Shown here in pieces: positions 44,879 to 57,950 of a stretch of DNA of 64,000 bases. The notes beneath the pieces were generated by a model that saw only the letters and a program-made list of their open reading frames with translations, did no database searches and was not told the origin of the DNA. The stretch is from NCBI RefSeq assembly GCF_963082655.1, contig NC_081552.1, forward strand, positions 55,933,610 through 55,997,609, written 5' to 3'. How positions within the stretch are numbered: position 1 is the first letter of the stretch; each line of letters opens with the position of its first letter. The position numbers and the translations under genes are program-made. This stretch comes from Stomoxys calcitrans (lineage: Eukaryota; Arthropoda; Insecta; Diptera; Muscidae).

Positions 44879-45192
44879 ACCACCATGGATTGTGTAAAAA
44901 GTGATAAAAATTTAGATGAAGGACATACTTTATTTTACATACCAAACTTCTGTCGAACAAGCAAAAATTAAAGCTTCTAGGAACCGAACAAGGATGATCG
45001 AGAGACCAGTTTACATGGGAGCTTTTAGGTTATAGATTGATTTGGACCGTATTTGGCACAGTTGTTGGAAGTCATAACAGAACACTACATGGAAACCTTC
45101 AGCTAAATCGGACAAAAATTTGCGGTCGAGAGATCGGTTTATATGGGAGCTATATCAGGTTATAGACCGATTTGGACCGTACCAGGCACAAT
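44879..45192 (+). repeat. Diverged family-A-like fragment after the gap
   Basis: Starts ACCACCATGGATTGTG like an A head, then has units with GAGATCGGTTTATATGGGAG and GGTTATAGACCGATTTGG. The left end is lost in the gap. Confidence 0.45.
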
Positions 45193-46598
45193 TTTTATAC
45201 CCTGTCCTGTCTGTCCATCTGTCTGTTGTAATAACGCTACAGTCTTCAAAAATAGAGATATTGAGCTGAAACTTTGCACAGATTCTTTTTTTTGTCCATA
45301 AGCAGGTTAAGTTCGAAGATGGGCTATATCGGACTATATCTTGATATAGCCCCCATATAGACCGATCCTCCGATTTAGGGTCTTAGGCCAATAAAAGCCA
45401 CATTTACTATCCGATTTTGCTGAAATTTGGGACAGTAAGTTGCGTTAGACCCTTTGACATTCTTCGTCAATTTGGCTCAGATCGGTCTAGATTTGGATAT
45501 AGCTGCCATATAGACCGATCCTCCAATTTACGGTCTTAGGCCCATTAAAGCCCCGTTTATTATCTGATTTTATTGAAATTTAAGACAGTGAGTTGTGTCA
45601 GGTCCGGTACAGATTAGAATATAGCTGCCATATAGACCGATCCACTGATTTAGGGTCTTAGGCCAATAAAAGCCACATTTACTATCCGATTTTGCTGAAA
45701 TTTGGGACAGTGAGTTGTGTTAGGCCCTTCGACATCCTTCGTCAATTTGGCTTAGATCGGTCCAGATTTGGATATAGCTGCATTATAGACCGATCCTACG
45801 ATTTAAGGTCATAGGCCCATAAAAGCCACATTTATTATCCGATTTTGCTGAAATTTGGGACAGTGAGTTGCGTTGAGCCCTTCGACATCCTTCGTCAATT
45901 TGGCCCAGATCGGTCCAAATTTGGATATAGCTGCCATATAGACCGATCCTCCGATTTAGGGATTTAGGCCCATAAAAACCACATTTATTATCCGATTTTG
46001 CTGAAATTTGGGACAGTGAGTTGCGTTGAGCCCTTCGACATCCTTCGTCAATTTGGCCCAGATCGGTCCAAATTTGGATATAGCTACCATATAGACCGAT
46101 CCTCCGATTTATGGTCTTTGGCCCATAAAAGCCACATTTTTATTATCCGATTTTGCTGAAATTTGGGACAGTGATTTGCCTTAGTCCCTTCGACATCTTA
46201 CTTCTATTCTATTTGGCCTTGATCGGTTCAGATTTGGATATAGCTGTCATATAGACCGATCTCTCGATTTAAGGTTTTGGCCCATAAAAAGCGCATTTAT
46301 TGCCCGATGTCGCCGAAATTTGGGACAATGACTTGTGTTGGGCCCTTCGATATTTGTCTTCAATTTGCCTCAGATCGGTCCAGATTTGGATATAGCTGCC
46401 ATATAGACCGATCTCTCGGTTGAACAATGACTTGTACTTATAAGCATTCGGTCTAAATCGGATGATATCTATAGAGCTGCTATGGGGCATAAGGTATGCA
46501 TTTTTCACTGGATTTTGACGAAATGTGGTTCACATATATACCCGAGGTGGTGGGTATCCAAAGTTCGGCCCGGCCGAACTTAACGCCTTCTTACTTGT
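45193..46598 (-). mobile_element. Family-B copy B7
   Basis: The tail is shortened (TTTTATACCCTGTCCTGTCT), then about nine well-conserved units (TTTGGATATAGCTGCCATAT) and a complete head GAGGTGGTGGGTATCCAAAG with CGGCCCGGCCGAACTTAACG. A T-run follows. Units near 45850 and 45980 are almost identical. Confidence 0.75.
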
Positions 46599-46860
46599 TT
46601 TTTTTTTTTTTTTGTTTGTTTCACTTTCGAGACGATCTCAATAATCGGAGTTGCAAATGGAAAAGGAAAGCCAAAGATAGCAAGACACACCAACCACTAT
46701 GGGACGCGTTTCGTCTTTGGTTAGAAGACTTTTCGACCATATTAGGAATAACGAAATAAGTATACCACTATCCTATGGTGGAGGGTATAAAAAGAAATAG
46801 GATAAGTAAAAGCTTGCTAAGTTCGGCCGCGCCGAATTTTGGGAACACACCACAATAGAT
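46599..46860 (+). repeat. Family-F copy F3, family-A tail and A/B head remnants
   Basis: 46608-46745 is family F (TCACTTTCGAGACGATCTCA). 46746-46792 is only the tail of an A copy (GTATACCACTATCCTATGGT, GGAGGGTATAAAA). 46803-46860 is an isolated head (AAGTAAAAGCTTGCTAAGTT). Confidence 0.5.
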
Positions 46861-46914
46861 TCTGCTAAAAATGTATATGAAATAAATGTAGTTGAAGGGC
46901 ATTATTTTATTTTA

Positions 46915-47675
46915 CGAGGGTTTCCTTTATATTTCGGGATAAGAGAACACAAAAACAAATATTGATCATCAAAAAGAGCTTTATTGTTTTTCAAAATATT
47001 CCTCATTAAGATCTATACACTTTTGCATGCGTTTGAACCAATTGTCGAAGCGCTTTTGCTACTCTGATTGAGGTATCTCCAAAACATGCATTCTGAACGC
47101 TTCAACCGCTTCTTCAGGTGGCGAAAAACGTTGACCCCTTATTTTATTTTTTAAGAACGGGAATAAAAAAAAAAGTTATGCGATGCCAACTCAGGACTAT
47201 ATGGCGTTTGACTCATCAAATCGATGTTTTGAGTGCTCAAAAATACAATTGTTTCGTATTTTCATTTCGACCAATCGACACGAGCCTTTTTTGAGCGATT
47301 TACAATTTGTGTGGGATTCACCGCGACGGTCAAATGTTCATGCAATATTGAATGCATGCATGCTAATGCCTCAGGTTGGCCCAATCTGACGATAGGTCAC
47401 ACGACGATCTTGCAATATGGTTTTTGGAACAGCAACTGATATCGGACGACCTTCACGAATTTTGTCTTGGAGCGAACTACGACCTCAGTTGAATTCACCA
47501 TGCCATCGATAAACACTGGTCCTTGATGGAGCTTCATCGCCAAAAATTGAATTAAGTTCATCGATGCACAGTTGTTGAGTTAATCCACGCCGAAAGTTGT
47601 CAAAAATAATCGCACGAAAATGTTCACGCCTTAATTCCAAATAGCGCTCGTATGTCAAAACGTTCTGAGTAAGTA
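46915..47675 (-). pseudogene. Internally deleted mariner (Tc1/mariner transposase remnant)
   Basis: The left end CGAGGGTTTCCTTTATATTT follows a TA. The minus strand encodes mariner transposase pieces. An N-terminal helix-turn-helix part (47380-47650) reads GLTQQLCIDELNSIFGDEAPS and SVYRWHGEFN, then a stop. Next comes KKARVDWSK, where the reading jumps directly to FLSTQNIDLMSQTPYSPELA. The C-terminal part near 46985 reads RMQKCIDLNEEYFEK. The middle, carrying catalytic aspartates, is deleted and the start codon is not visible. The far terminal repeat is missing because the next mariner begins there. It cannot encode an active enzyme. Confidence 0.8.
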
Positions 47676-48303
47676 TTGGGTTGCCTAAAAAGGAATTGAG
47701 GATTTTTTAAAAGAAAATAAATGCATTTTTAATAAAACTTAGAATGAACTTTAATCAAATATATAATTGCCATTTTGTTCGTTCGATAACCTTTTGCCCT
47801 CTTCCTGGCAAATTTAGTATTCCACGCTCATAGAACTTCTGGCCTTTATCTGCAAAAAAACTGAACCAAGTGCGATTTTATAGCCTCATCATTGCCGAAA
47901 GTTTTACCATTTAAGGAGTTCTGCAAAGATCGAAATAAATGGTAGTCTGATGGTGCAAGGTCAGGACTATATGGTAAATGCATCAAAAGTTCCCAGCCAA
48001 GCTCACTCAGTTTTTGGCGAGTGACCAAAGATGTGGCCGGTCTAGCGTTGTCCTAGTGGAATATGACACCTTTACGATTGACCAATTCTGGTCGCTTCTC
48101 CTTGATGGCTGTATTCAATTTGTCCAATTGTTGACAGCAAACATCCGAATTAATCGTTTGGTTCCTTGGAAGCAGCTCAAAAAATACCACACACTTCCAA
48201 TCCCACCAAACAGACAGCATAACCTTCTTTTGGTGGATATCAGCCTTTGAAGTGGTTTGAGGTGGTTAACCACGCTTGGACAATGATCGTTTTCGACTAA
48301 CGT
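47676..48303 (-). pseudogene. 5'-truncated mariner, second type
   Basis: The left end has the inverted-repeat sequence TTGGGTTGCCTAAAAAGGAA after TA (47674-47675). The minus strand encodes the C-terminal half of a different mariner transposase: SVWWDWKCVVFFELLP near 48200, then a stop just before DNARPATSLVTRQKLSELGW, then PYSPDLAPSDYHLFRSLQNS (47846-48028). A frameshift follows. The N-terminal half is missing. A premature TAG replaces a residue beside the catalytic Asp. Inactive. Confidence 0.85.
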
Positions 48304-49192
48304 AACTAAACAAATAAAAGCGTGCTAAGTTCGGCCGGGCCTTAACTTATAAACCCCCCACTATGGATCGCATTTATCGAGGTCCTTTCCGGCATCTCTT
48401 CTTTTCATCAAGATATGGTCCTATATCAATATATGGTCCGGTTTGGACCACAATTAAATTATATGTTGGAGACCTGTGTAAAATGTCGGTCAATTCGAAT
48501 AAGAATTGCGCCCTTTGGGGGCAAATCGGATAATAATTGCGCCCTCTAGAGGCTCAAGAAGTCAAGATCCAAGATCGGTTTATATGACAGCTATACCAGA
48601 TTATAAACCGATTTGAACCATAATTGGCACAGTTATTGGATATCATAACAAAACACGTCGTGCAAAATTTCATTCCATTCGGATAAGAATTGCGCACTCT
48701 AGAGGCTCAAGAAGACAAGATCCAAGATCGGTTTATATGACAGCTATACCAGATTATAAACCGATTTGAACCATACTTGGCACAGTTATTGGATATCATA
48801 ATAAAACATGTCGTGCAAAATTTCATTCCAATCGGATAGGAATTGCGCACTCTAGAGGCTCAAGAATTCAAGACCCAAGATCGGTTTATATGGCAGCTAT
48901 ATCAAAACATGGACCGATATGGCCCATTTACAATGTCGACCTACACTAATAGGAAGTATTTGTGCAAAATTTCAAGTGGATAGCTTTACTCCTTCGGAAG
49001 TTAGCGTGCTTTCGACAGACAGACGAACAGACGGACGGACGGGCGGACGGACGGGCATGACTAGATCGCCATAAAATGTCGCGACGATCAAGAATATATG
49101 TACTTAATGGGGTCTAAGACGAATATTTCGAATAGTTACAAACAGAATGACGAAATTAGTATACCCCCCATCCTATGGTGGAGGGTATAAAA
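48304..49192 (+). mobile_element. Family-A element, copy A10
   Basis: Head AACAAATAAAAGCGTGCTAA with a partly lost palindrome (TTCGGCCGGGCCTTAACT), two to three monomers, array GACAGACGGACGGACGGGCG and the tail hairpin. It lies against the truncated mariner. The 297 bases to 49489 are unique and noncoding. Confidence 0.7.
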
Positions 49193-49489
49193 AAGCAACC
49201 CCCGTACTCACTTATGTCTGTGTCTGTGTGTATGTGTTGAGTTGGTTGTAATGCTGATGTCATATTTCATGCATGCTTAATTTCCTCTTTGATTTTATAT
49301 ACTTTGACATAAAAGTGTTCTTTGATATACAAATTTAATTGAGGGAATGGAAACCGCGAATCAAAGGGTACACATTTCATCATAGAGTTTCTCAGCGGGA
49401 TATCTGAAATTCATCATCACTCTTTGAGTTCCGCGAACTTAGAATGCCATATTTCACAGTCATTCAACAACTACTACTTAAGGGGTTTT

Positions 49490-49954
49490 AATTAAACTTC
49501 GTTTAACAGCAACTGAATTTTATTATTAAAGAGCGTACTGAATTTGCCAAAATGAATTATATTACAATTTATAATGATTTGAAATTATTTGACCTTACCC
49601 TATTTAGAATAAGAAAGATGGGAACTCTTACATATTGGAAAAAATTAAAGCTTTTGCTCAAGCAAATTAAGAGTTCCCATGTTTGAGTTAAATTGTACTT
49701 TTGAAGTCTACACTTGCTGAATATAAATAAGAATGGCTTCCCCGCTTAAGTAGTTGTAGCTTAAGACTTACTTGGTATCACAACACCGAAGCGGTAAGAA
49801 GATAAAGGCTGCCAATAAAACTACAACAACTAAAACGTAAAACCTTCACCTTTTTTTTGTTCTTTTCATATTGGGTTTTTTTCTGTTTTACAATCTGTGA
49901 GAATCCGAAATAATACAGTCCACTTCTATCATAGAAACCTCACGAGATTGTACA
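49490..49954 (+). repeat. 5' LTR of the Bel-Pao element
   Basis: Matches 58780-59244 from TTAAACTTCGTTTAA to GAGATTGTACA. The first two bases are AA here and TG in the 3' LTR. It contains a TATA box, AATAAA near 49815 and a 13-bp inverted repeat (49618-49630 with 49668-49680). Confidence 0.93.
49722..49729 (+). promoter_or_regulatory. TATA box of the Bel LTR promoter
   Basis: TATAAATA in the middle of the LTR, upstream of AATAAA. Its counterpart is at 59012-59019. Confidence 0.5.
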
Positions 49955-49969
49955 TGGTCCTTACGAGCC
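49955..49969 (+). promoter_or_regulatory. Primer-binding site, tRNA-Tyr-like
   Basis: TGGTCCTTACGAGCC directly after the LTR. From memory, the complement of the tRNA-Tyr 3' end reads TGGTCCTTCGAGCC, which differs by one extra A. The assignment is tentative. Confidence 0.5.
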
Positions 49970-52614
49970 TCCACGAGGAACTGCGAATATTAAATTTAAA
50001 AAGGAAAGAAATCTTCACGAAATTTTGGAATTTATAGGCCGAATATTACGCAAGAGTAATGAACAACAACAACAAAAGGTATGTTAAGATTTTGTTACAA
50101 GTCTATTTGATGAAGTGTGAGTTGAGGTGTTTTTGGGTCTTTTAATTGGAATACAAGGCATTTGAATATCGGTTGTTCTACGGCAACCCGAATAATTTAT
50201 TTCCATTTGTCAATAATATCTGGGATTAAAAGCTCATTGCAAAAGTTCAAATAAGAATCGAATGGGCATATGCTTACCTGGTTAATACATAACTACGTCA
50301 CATTATTATGTACATTATACATACATAATTTCTACTGCTGAAAGTGGTGGCTTTGCACTCTAGGTGAGAGAGCGGAGAGCGCGCTGTTAGTGCTGTACAT
50401 GGTCTCAAATCAGTTGCATTTACATAGACCTCTCTTTATCTTGTTCGGCGTTGATGACTAGGGGACCTGTACGGGCACATGTCATTACAATTTCGCTTTT
50501 GTTTTATGAAGATTTTCTTAACGACTGTGCTTATTGGATAAATAATATTTTTATCGGGAATAGAGAATTGTGCCACGAGAAGTGAATATTGAAAAAGTTT
50601 AGTCTGTGAGATAGATCATATAGCATTTATTGCTAAAGTATGAATTCCCATTAATTTGAGGTGAGTTTCATGTGGGAGACAGTCGTGACAATCGATTTAC
50701 AAAATTTATCTTTGGTGAAATAGCTTCTACGGCCTTGATTGGAGGAATATATGATACACGACAGGTTGGATGTGATTGCTAATGACGAAGAGATTGGTAT
50801 TAGATAGTGGCGGCCATGTGGTGTCATTTGTCTGGTCGGAATATTTAAGTACAGGCTTGGAACAGCGGTACATACATTCGTGCATATTTGTTGGCATGCA
50901 TGTTGGCACGGTATTATAGTTTGTGTTGTTGGAATTTACACATTTACATGACATATGTGCGCAGCATCGATGACATTCGATGACGACGTTAATCGATTGT
51001 TGTTAGACATACCGAATAGAAGATAGGATTCGGCCGTACATAGATACAACATCTTAAGAAGCAGAGCAACCGAGAACGATCATAGGGAATGAAGGTGAGA
51101 ATTACTTTATATATTATATGGTACGGTAGTTATTTACGTAATTTTGGTGAAGTTCTGGGGTGTCAAGTACCCAGGTTTGAGACGCTATAGCTGAACCTTC
51201 ATATAAGATCTAGTAGTTGAAGTCTGCACTTATACTGTATTACATTGCAATTGGGAATTTAGCTGAATACACATTCTGATTTGAGACTTGATTAATGGGA
51301 TTCGTGTGCTAATTAGCCCAGCATTGAACGCGTCCAGTCTCATATAAGCATAGAAAGGCTGGATTGAAAGAGGCTAAATCCTTAAACTGCCTAGCACTTA
51401 TCTTAGCTGTAATTGTAATTATCATGACCACGCAAAGAGGAATGAGATGGCCACGATTTAGTATAAGCTATGTACTTTGGTATTTGTTTCTATTGAGATT
51501 TTGAGTACGTAGCACAGAGATGCGAGTTCGTTTATTTGGGACTAAGGTGGCTTGTGGAAATCAGAATGGAAATTCTGTATGTTAAACTATTATGAACGGC
51601 CATAACATTTGCATGGGGTATAGTAACGTCACATAGGAATGTATGCGAAGTGGGTCTCTTTGGATGATGTATTGGTTCTGGTTATATCAACTAGGAAATG
51701 CTTTATATTTCACATTTGTCTTTTATCCTTTTTCTATAATCGGAATGTTTATTGCGACACATAATTTATACCCAGCGTAATACACTAGCAGAAATTTCCT
51801 TGTTTACTGTGAACTTTGCGGAAAATTCACTTTAGAAAAAAAAAAAAAGATTGTTGTGGATTGAATGATCTCGATATATCTAAATCCGGATCGTTTTGCA
51901 TTGTAATTGAGGTGATTTAGGTGACATATACAAGCGTACATGCGTATATATGTACACACATATATTGCACACACCCATATTGCACACACACATATTGCAC
52001 ACATATTATTGCACACACACATATTGCACACACACATATTGCACACATACATATTGCACACACACATATTGCACACACACATATTGCGCACATATATTGC
52101 ACACACACATATTGCACACACACATATTGCACACACACATATTGCACACATATATAGCAAATCCATCCATACACAGTTTTGACAATGGGTTTATCGATTA
52201 TTCGGCCTTGAAATCGGAATTGTGTGAGATTTCGAAATACACGGGATTTGGCACGGACATGACTGAATGCCATAAACCCGGATATGGTACCTTTTATTGG
52301 GACCATTGAGGACGCCTTTGGTTATAAATTGTGTTGCTGGATATTTCATTTGCAGAGCTAAGCTTATTGAACGTGATAATTTGTAAGAGAGTCTTAATCG
52401 AGACTTTTGTGGCACGGATTCTGGTGAAATTTTACATTGGCCTCTACTATCTGGCAAGGAGCTTCTTGAGCTTGTGCCATGCAAAGGAACAATATTATAT
52501 GAACTGATTTTATAACCCCAAATCTTGGATAATTTTCGACATACAAGAGCTCACTTAGAATTTCGTTCTGGATACAGTAAACTGGTCTGACATTAAGTCA
52601 AAATAGGCCAGAAC
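49970..52614 (+). other. Long leader of the Bel-Pao element
   Basis: About 2.6 kb without a convincing frame. A consensus-like splice donor AAG|GTATGT at 50079 follows a short ATG frame (50059). The leader may therefore be spliced, though the phase of that short frame does not join the main frame at the acceptor-like AGs I tried. A 15-bp minisatellite lies near its end. Confidence 0.5.
51954..52155. repeat. Minisatellite with 15-bp unit
   Basis: Tandem ATTGCACACACACAT with shorter variants. The unit is divisible by three, so several frames on both strands stay open without coding. Confidence 0.9.
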
Positions 52615-55600
52615 ATGAGTTCAACAGGATTTATATTTTATTCTGACCAAGTGGTCACACTGTGCGCCGCGTTCGCTAATATCCCAATACAGGAACACAC
52701 TATCTCCAGTTTGGAGGTCGAATTGGAGGACTTAGAGCGTAGATGGCGACGCTTGTTGGACGTCTATGAGTCTGAGATGACTTCGGAGACTTCAGTGAAG
52801 ACGGAGCAGGAACGAATATCAACACATTCGAAATTCGGAAGCACGTGTAAGGCTTATAAAGAGTGCAAGGCATCTATTATGGACCTTCTTTTCATAGAAA
52901 GACAGAAATTGGCAAAATCACAAGCAGTCGAAAATAAAGGACAACAGGACGTATTGCCTGACCAGTCTGCGTATTCTTTAAAACTTCCACCTTGCGATAC
53001 GGAGATATTTAGCGGGGGATATGACAAGTGGCCTAGCTTTAGAGACATGTTCTCTGCCATTTACGGTAATCACCCGAAATTGTCACCCGCTCAAAGACTG
53101 TTCCATCTGAGAGCGAAAACTCGTGGGGAGGCTAATCAGATTGTGAAGGGATTTTCTCTTACCAATTCCAACTATGAGTTGGCCTGGAAAGCTTTAAAGG
53201 AAAGATACGAAAATAAGCGTATTTTGATCAATCATCAACTTAGAAAGATCTTTGATCTTGAAATTGTTTCTTCTGAGAAAAGTAAGAGTCTACGAAGTCT
53301 TCAGTTTACCATAAACAATTGTTTGGCCATTTTGAGGTCTTATAATGTGTCAACTATTTCCTGGGATCCCATTTTGGTTTTTTGGGTTTCCTCCAAATTG
53401 CCACAAGAGACATTATCAGCTTGGGAGAGCTCGATTCAGAATCATAAGGAGATGCCAAGTTGGGATAGACTCAACGAGTTTATTTCAAACCGACTGGATC
53501 TTTTGGAATCAATTAATGATGTCCGAAGACCGAGTTCGAATACCCTAACGAACTCTCCAAAATCACAAAATTATCTCGTCAAATCAGATACTACGTATCG
53601 ACCTTGTCGCATTTGTCAAGAAAACCATGCTTTACGGCAATGTTCAGAATTTAAGTCAATGTCTCTCACGGAGAAAAGAAAATTCATTTCAGATAACAAA
53701 GTATGCGAGAATTGCTTATGGTACGGACATACTGTTGCTAACTGTAGGAACAAGAAGTTGTGTCAGGAATGTAATAAGGCACATCATACGTTACTACATC
53801 CAGAGGCTACCAACGCTAGACCTCAATCTCAAGGAAACCGAAACGCCAACAAAAATCCTTCTACTTTCCACCTTGCTACGCAAGAAGAAGATGAACCATG
53901 TTCATCTCATCAAACGATGGATGAAGTACATCTGAACTTTTCGGAATCCGGACAGGGAACAATTCTTCCTACTGCATTGATTGACTTGGAATACCTGGGA
54001 AACTGCTTTACGATACGTGCATTTCTAGATCAGGGTTCTCAAGAAACATTTATAGCCAGCAGGATAATCACCCAATTGGGCATCCCGACAAGGAAATCTT
54101 TTACAAAGATATCAGGTCTCGGGGGTGCATTACTGGAAACCTCTTCAAGGGTATGCAATTTGAAATTGAAGTCTAGGAAAACTAGCTTTGCTTTACAAAC
54201 TACGGCAATAGTTATCTCGAATCTAAACCATCTCATGCCATCTTCAACACACCAAATTGACGACTGGGAAGGATTGGATAAACTTGAGTTGGCGGATCCA
54301 TTGTTTTATAAAACTTCAAGAGTTGATATGCTAATCGGAAGCGATATTCTTCCTTGCATTTTAAAAAATGGGGTTCAGAGGAACATTTCCGGAAATTTGT
54401 TGGCTCAGGATTCGGAGTTTGGATGGTATATAAGCGGTCCACAAAGTTCCAGATGTATAACAACATTTGCTGCTTGGGCCAGTCACTCGACAAGCTCCCT
54501 CAATGATGAAGTGAGAAAATTTTGGGAAAGTGAGGAGGTCCCGGAAGAGCCTCAAGAATCGGAAGAGGATATGGAATGCGAGAAAATTTATATTAAAACT
54601 ACTGTACGGCGAGAGGACGGAAGGTACGTGGTCCGTTTACCTTTTAAGAAAGAATTTCCACAGGAAATATCGATAGGGTCATCACGAAGATCGGCCTTGG
54701 GCCAATTTTTTCGAATGGAAAGAACTTTATGGAATTCTCCAGCTCTCTCCGAAGAATATACTCGAGTTCTTGAGGAATATATTACGCTAGGTCATATGAC
54801 CGCAGTCCCGGGAGACGAATTATGTGACAATTACTCATGTAGGTCATTCTATCTACCGCATCATGCGGTTGTAAAACCAGAGAGGACTTCGACGAAAGTA
54901 CGAGTCGTTTTTAATGCCTCCAAGAAGACAAGTAATGGTTTGTCACTCAATGACGTACTGTATACAGGGCCGACACTTCAAAATGATTTAATGAACGTCA
55001 TTCTACGATGGCGGTATTTCCAATACGTTTTTAATGGCGATATTCAAAAAATGTACCGTCAGATATTGATCGATGAACAGGATCAACAATATCAGAGATG
55101 CCTTTTCAGGAAATCCCAGACCGAACCCGTACAAGACTTTGCACTTAAAACCGTAACGTTTGGGGTTAATTGTGCACCGTACCTAGCCATCAGAACTTTG
55201 TTACAGCTCAGTACAGATTCAAAAGATAGTCATCCAGCTGCTTCCGAAATACTTAGAAATGAGATATATGTGGATGATGTTTTGTCGGGTGGCCATTCTA
55301 TAGAAGAAGCCAAACATAACTTAGCGGAGCTTGTGGATCTATTGTCCTCCGCAGGATTTCCTTTGAAAAAGATAACTGCCAATCATTTTGACATTTTACA
55401 AACCGTTTCACGAGAAGATTTGTTAGATGAAGATTTTTTGAAATTTGAAGATTCCAGTGAAACAAAAACACTTGGAATCCGATGGAATGCAATGATGGAT
55501 GCATTTTACTACAATGTCTACGACATTAAAATTCCTACCGAACACATTACGAAGCGATCAATTCTTTCAATCGTAGCCAAGCTGTTTGACCCTGCAGGTT

Positions 55601-57816
55601 GGTTAGCACCGATAATAATAACAGCAAAAATGCTTTTACAGCAACTTTGGATCGACGGTACAGACTGGGACGAGAAGGTGAAACCACAATCGCTAGAAAA
55701 ATGGTATACATTTATAGGCAACTTTTCAGCTATTCCAGATATCAGGATACCTCGTTGGGTTGGATATACGCCAAGGAAGGCTATTCAAATACACGGATTC
55801 TGCGATGCATCAGAAAAGGCGTATTGCGCGTGTCTATATATTCGAGTTTTGATATCTAAGAACGAAATGTCCTCTCACCTACTGGTTTCAAAGAGCAAGG
55901 TTGCCCCATTAAAGACAATAAGTTTGCCGAGATTGGAGCTTTGTGGAGCCGTTTTATTGGCTCGTCTCTTAAAATCGACATGTGAGCATTTGAGTTTTGA
56001 ACCGCAAAATATCTTCTTATGGTGTGATTCTACGATCACATTAGCCTGGTTAAGTAAACCTGCTTATCAATGGAAAACCTATGTCGCAAATAGGGTGTCT
56101 AGAATTATAGATCACGTCGGTAACGCGAGTTGGCTCCATGTGAGTAGTGGTGACAATCCTGCTGATTTGGGAACTCGAGGTTGCACTGCACTAGAGCTTA
56201 AGGAGAATAAGCTTTGGTGGCAGGGTCCTGAATGGCTTATAAAGGATATGTCCACTTGGCCACAACAACCAGTAGTACCACAACACAGTTTAGAGAAGAA
56301 AACGAATATATTTCAAACCCTCACAAAGCAGGAGGATATTTTGGAAAGATTCTCTTCATACAGTCGAGCCCTACGGGTTTTAGCTCACATGTTTCGATTT
56401 ATCCGGAGGTGTCGAAAACAAGTATATTTCACAAGCTCGAGTGAACTGATCACGTCAGAAGAAATTAGTTTCGTTAAATACCGTGCTGTTATGATTGCAC
56501 AACGTGCATATTTTCCAGCGGAATATAATTGTTTGACATCAGATTTACCGATTAATACAAAGAGCAGATTGTTGACGTTAAATCCATTCTTGGACAAAGG
56601 TGGACTTTTACGAGTCAACGGAAGATTATCAAATGCAGATCTAAGTTTCAATGAGAGGCACCCTATCATACTTCCTGAGAAATCTAGGTTTTGTAAATTG
56701 CTGGTTGACTTTACGCATAAGATACTAATGCATGCCGAGCATCAAAGTATGCTGCGATCTATACGTCAAGAATTCTATGTTATCCGTCTAAAGAACGCAG
56801 TAAGACATTGTATAAGAACATGTAAAATATGCACGATATATAAGCATAGGGTTCATAGCCAAATTATGGCGGCTCTACCTCCGGAAAGATGTGTATTTTC
56901 ACCTCCCTTTACGAATACGGGCGTAGATTTCGCAGGACCGTTTGAGATCAAGACGTCCAAATTGCGAAATGCTAAATTGGTGAAAGGATATGCAGTGATT
57001 TTTGTTTGCTTGGCCACGCGAGCCATACACTTGGAGACGTGTTCTGCCCTCTCTTCTGAGGCATTTTTAGCCGCGTTTGACCGCTTTGTTGGTAGAAGGG
57101 GTTATCCAGCAAAAGTTTTTTCTGACAATGGCACAAATTTCGTTGGTGCAAATCGTATACTTAGGAATGAATACAAAAGTTTCTTGAAAACTGCGGAGAA
57201 AGACTTAGTAGATAAGTACAATATTCACGGGTTTTCCTGGCATTTTATTCCCCCCCAGGCACCCCATATGGGTGGATTGTGGGAAGCGGGGGTGAAAAGC
57301 GTAAAAACACATTTGAAGAAAGTGGCGGGAAATTTAAAGTTTACTTTTGAGGAGTTTTCTACTCTGTTGATACGAATTGAAGGCATTCTGAACTCACGAC
57401 CCATTTCTTCTATGAGTGAAACCCCTTCCGAATTGTTGGCATTGACACCAGGGCACTTCTTGAAAGGATCCCCTTTAGTTGCAATTCCGGAGGAACATAC
57501 CGACAACATTTCCTTAATTAATCGATGGCAACGCCTTAAAGTTTTACAACTTCACTTTGCCAAACGTTGGAAGAATGAGTATATTTCGGAGTTACAGAAG
57601 AGATATAAATGGAAGACTGCGCAATCGAATTTAAATGAGCACGACCTGGTTGTTATTAGGGACGATGATTTACCGCCGACAGAATGGAGACTAGGGCGTG
57701 TGGTCAGAGTATATATTGGGAAGGATTTAAAGGTTCGGGTGGCGGACGTACGCACCCAAAACGGAATTGTGACTCGTCCACTAGTTAAACTCTGCATTTT
57801 GCCAAAAAATCAATAA
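52615..57816 (+). CDS. Gag-Pol polyprotein of the Bel-Pao element (1733 aa)
   Basis: One unbroken frame supplies capsid, protease, RT/RNase H and integrase, as usual in Bel-Pao. The start is the ATG at 52615; the frame opens only six codons earlier. The N-terminal coiled, DUF1759-type Gag has [20 protein letters not shown] near 120-145. Three zinc knuckles lie at about 331-395 ([40 protein letters not shown]). A DUF1758-type protease has [10 protein letters not shown] with Asp472. RT has [10 protein letters not shown] and YVDD at 885-888. RNase H has Asp1064 in FCDASEKA and a WCDST motif. The integrase has an H2C2 zinc region, then Asp1438 (GVDFAGPF), Asp1504 (SDNGTNF) and Glu1557 (GLWEAGVK). 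The C-terminal DUF5641-like part includes LTPGHFLKG. All catalytic residues are present. Length is normal for the family. Confidence 0.95.
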   Translation: MSSTGFIFYSDQVVTLCAAFANIPIQEHTISSLEVELEDLERRWRRLLDVYESEMTSETSVKTEQERISTHSKFGSTCKAYKECKASIMDLLFIERQKLAKSQAVENKGQQDVLPDQSAYSLKLPPCDTEIFSGGYDKWPSFRDMFSAIYGNHPKLSPAQRLFHLRAKTRGEANQIVKGFSLTNSNYELAWKALKERYENKRILINHQLRKIFDLEIVSSEKSKSLRSLQFTINNCLAILRSYNVSTISWDPILVFWVSSKLPQETLSAWESSIQNHKEMPSWDRLNEFISNRLDLLESINDVRRPSSNTLTNSPKSQNYLVKSDTTYRPCRICQENHALRQCSEFKSMSLTEKRKFISDNKVCENCLWYGHTVANCRNKKLCQECNKAHHTLLHPEATNARPQSQGNRNANKNPSTFHLATQEEDEPCSSHQTMDEVHLNFSESGQGTILPTALIDLEYLGNCFTIRAFLDQGSQETFIASRIITQLGIPTRKSFTKISGLGGALLETSSRVCNLKLKSRKTSFALQTTAIVISNLNHLMPSSTHQIDDWEGLDKLELADPLFYKTSRVDMLIGSDILPCILKNGVQRNISGNLLAQDSEFGWYISGPQSSRCITTFAAWASHSTSSLNDEVRKFWESEEVPEEPQESEEDMECEKIYIKTTVRREDGRYVVRLPFKKEFPQEISIGSSRRSALGQFFRMERTLWNSPALSEEYTRVLEEYITLGHMTAVPGDELCDNYSCRSFYLPHHAVVKPERTSTKVRVVFNASKKTSNGLSLNDVLYTGPTLQNDLMNVILRWRYFQYVFNGDIQKMYRQILIDEQDQQYQRCLFRKSQTEPVQDFALKTVTFGVNCAPYLAIRTLLQLSTDSKDSHPAASEILRNEIYVDDVLSGGHSIEEAKHNLAELVDLLSSAGFPLKKITANHFDILQTVSREDLLDEDFLKFEDSSETKTLGIRWNAMMDAFYYNVYDIKIPTEHITKRSILSIVAKLFDPAGWLAPIIITAKMLLQQLWIDGTDWDEKVKPQSLEKWYTFIGNFSAIPDIRIPRWVGYTPRKAIQIHGFCDASEKAYCACLYIRVLISKNEMSSHLLVSKSKVAPLKTISLPRLELCGAVLLARLLKSTCEHLSFEPQNIFLWCDSTITLAWLSKPAYQWKTYVANRVSRIIDHVGNASWLHVSSGDNPADLGTRGCTALELKENKLWWQGPEWLIKDMSTWPQQPVVPQHSLEKKTNIFQTLTKQEDILERFSSYSRALRVLAHMFRFIRRCRKQVYFTSSSELITSEEISFVKYRAVMIAQRAYFPAEYNCLTSDLPINTKSRLLTLNPFLDKGGLLRVNGRLSNADLSFNERHPIILPEKSRFCKLLVDFTHKILMHAEHQSMLRSIRQEFYVIRLKNAVRHCIRTCKICTIYKHRVHSQIMAALPPERCVFSPPFTNTGVDFAGPFEIKTSKLRNAKLVKGYAVIFVCLATRAIHLETCSALSSEAFLAAFDRFVGRRGYPAKVFSDNGTNFVGANRILRNEYKSFLKTAEKDLVDKYNIHGFSWHFIPPQAPHMGGLWEAGVKSVKTHLKKVAGNLKFTFEEFSTLLIRIEGILNSRPISSMSETPSELLALTPGHFLKGSPLVAIPEEHTDNISLINRWQRLKVLQLHFAKRWKNEYISELQKRYKWKTAQSNLNEHDLVVIRDDDLPPTEWRLGRVVRVYIGKDLKVRVADVRTQNGIVTRPLVKLCILPKNQ

Positions 57817-57950
57817 CATCTCACACCAACTCACACTCAGTCAAAAATCTTGTAGCAATGTTATCTTAACTCTTACCATATTGTAGCTCCCAAAAATGCA
57901 AGGTCTGCCAAGACAGACATCACCTGCGGTTTTGTTTGATCTTCAACAAA

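Noticed and set aside
44574..44960. Open frames spanning the N run
   Set aside because: They consist mainly of unknown bases.
47183..47439. Plus-strand frames in the mariner region
   Set aside because: They are antisense to the recognisable transposase remnants.
51954..52155. Possible CRISPR-like array
   Set aside because: Units are directly adjacent with no unique spacers, in a eukaryotic transposon leader.
51804..52309. Open frames rich in Cys/Ala/Ile or Thr/His across the minisatellite
   Set aside because: A 15-bp unit keeps frames open on both strands. They are low-complexity products, not proteins.
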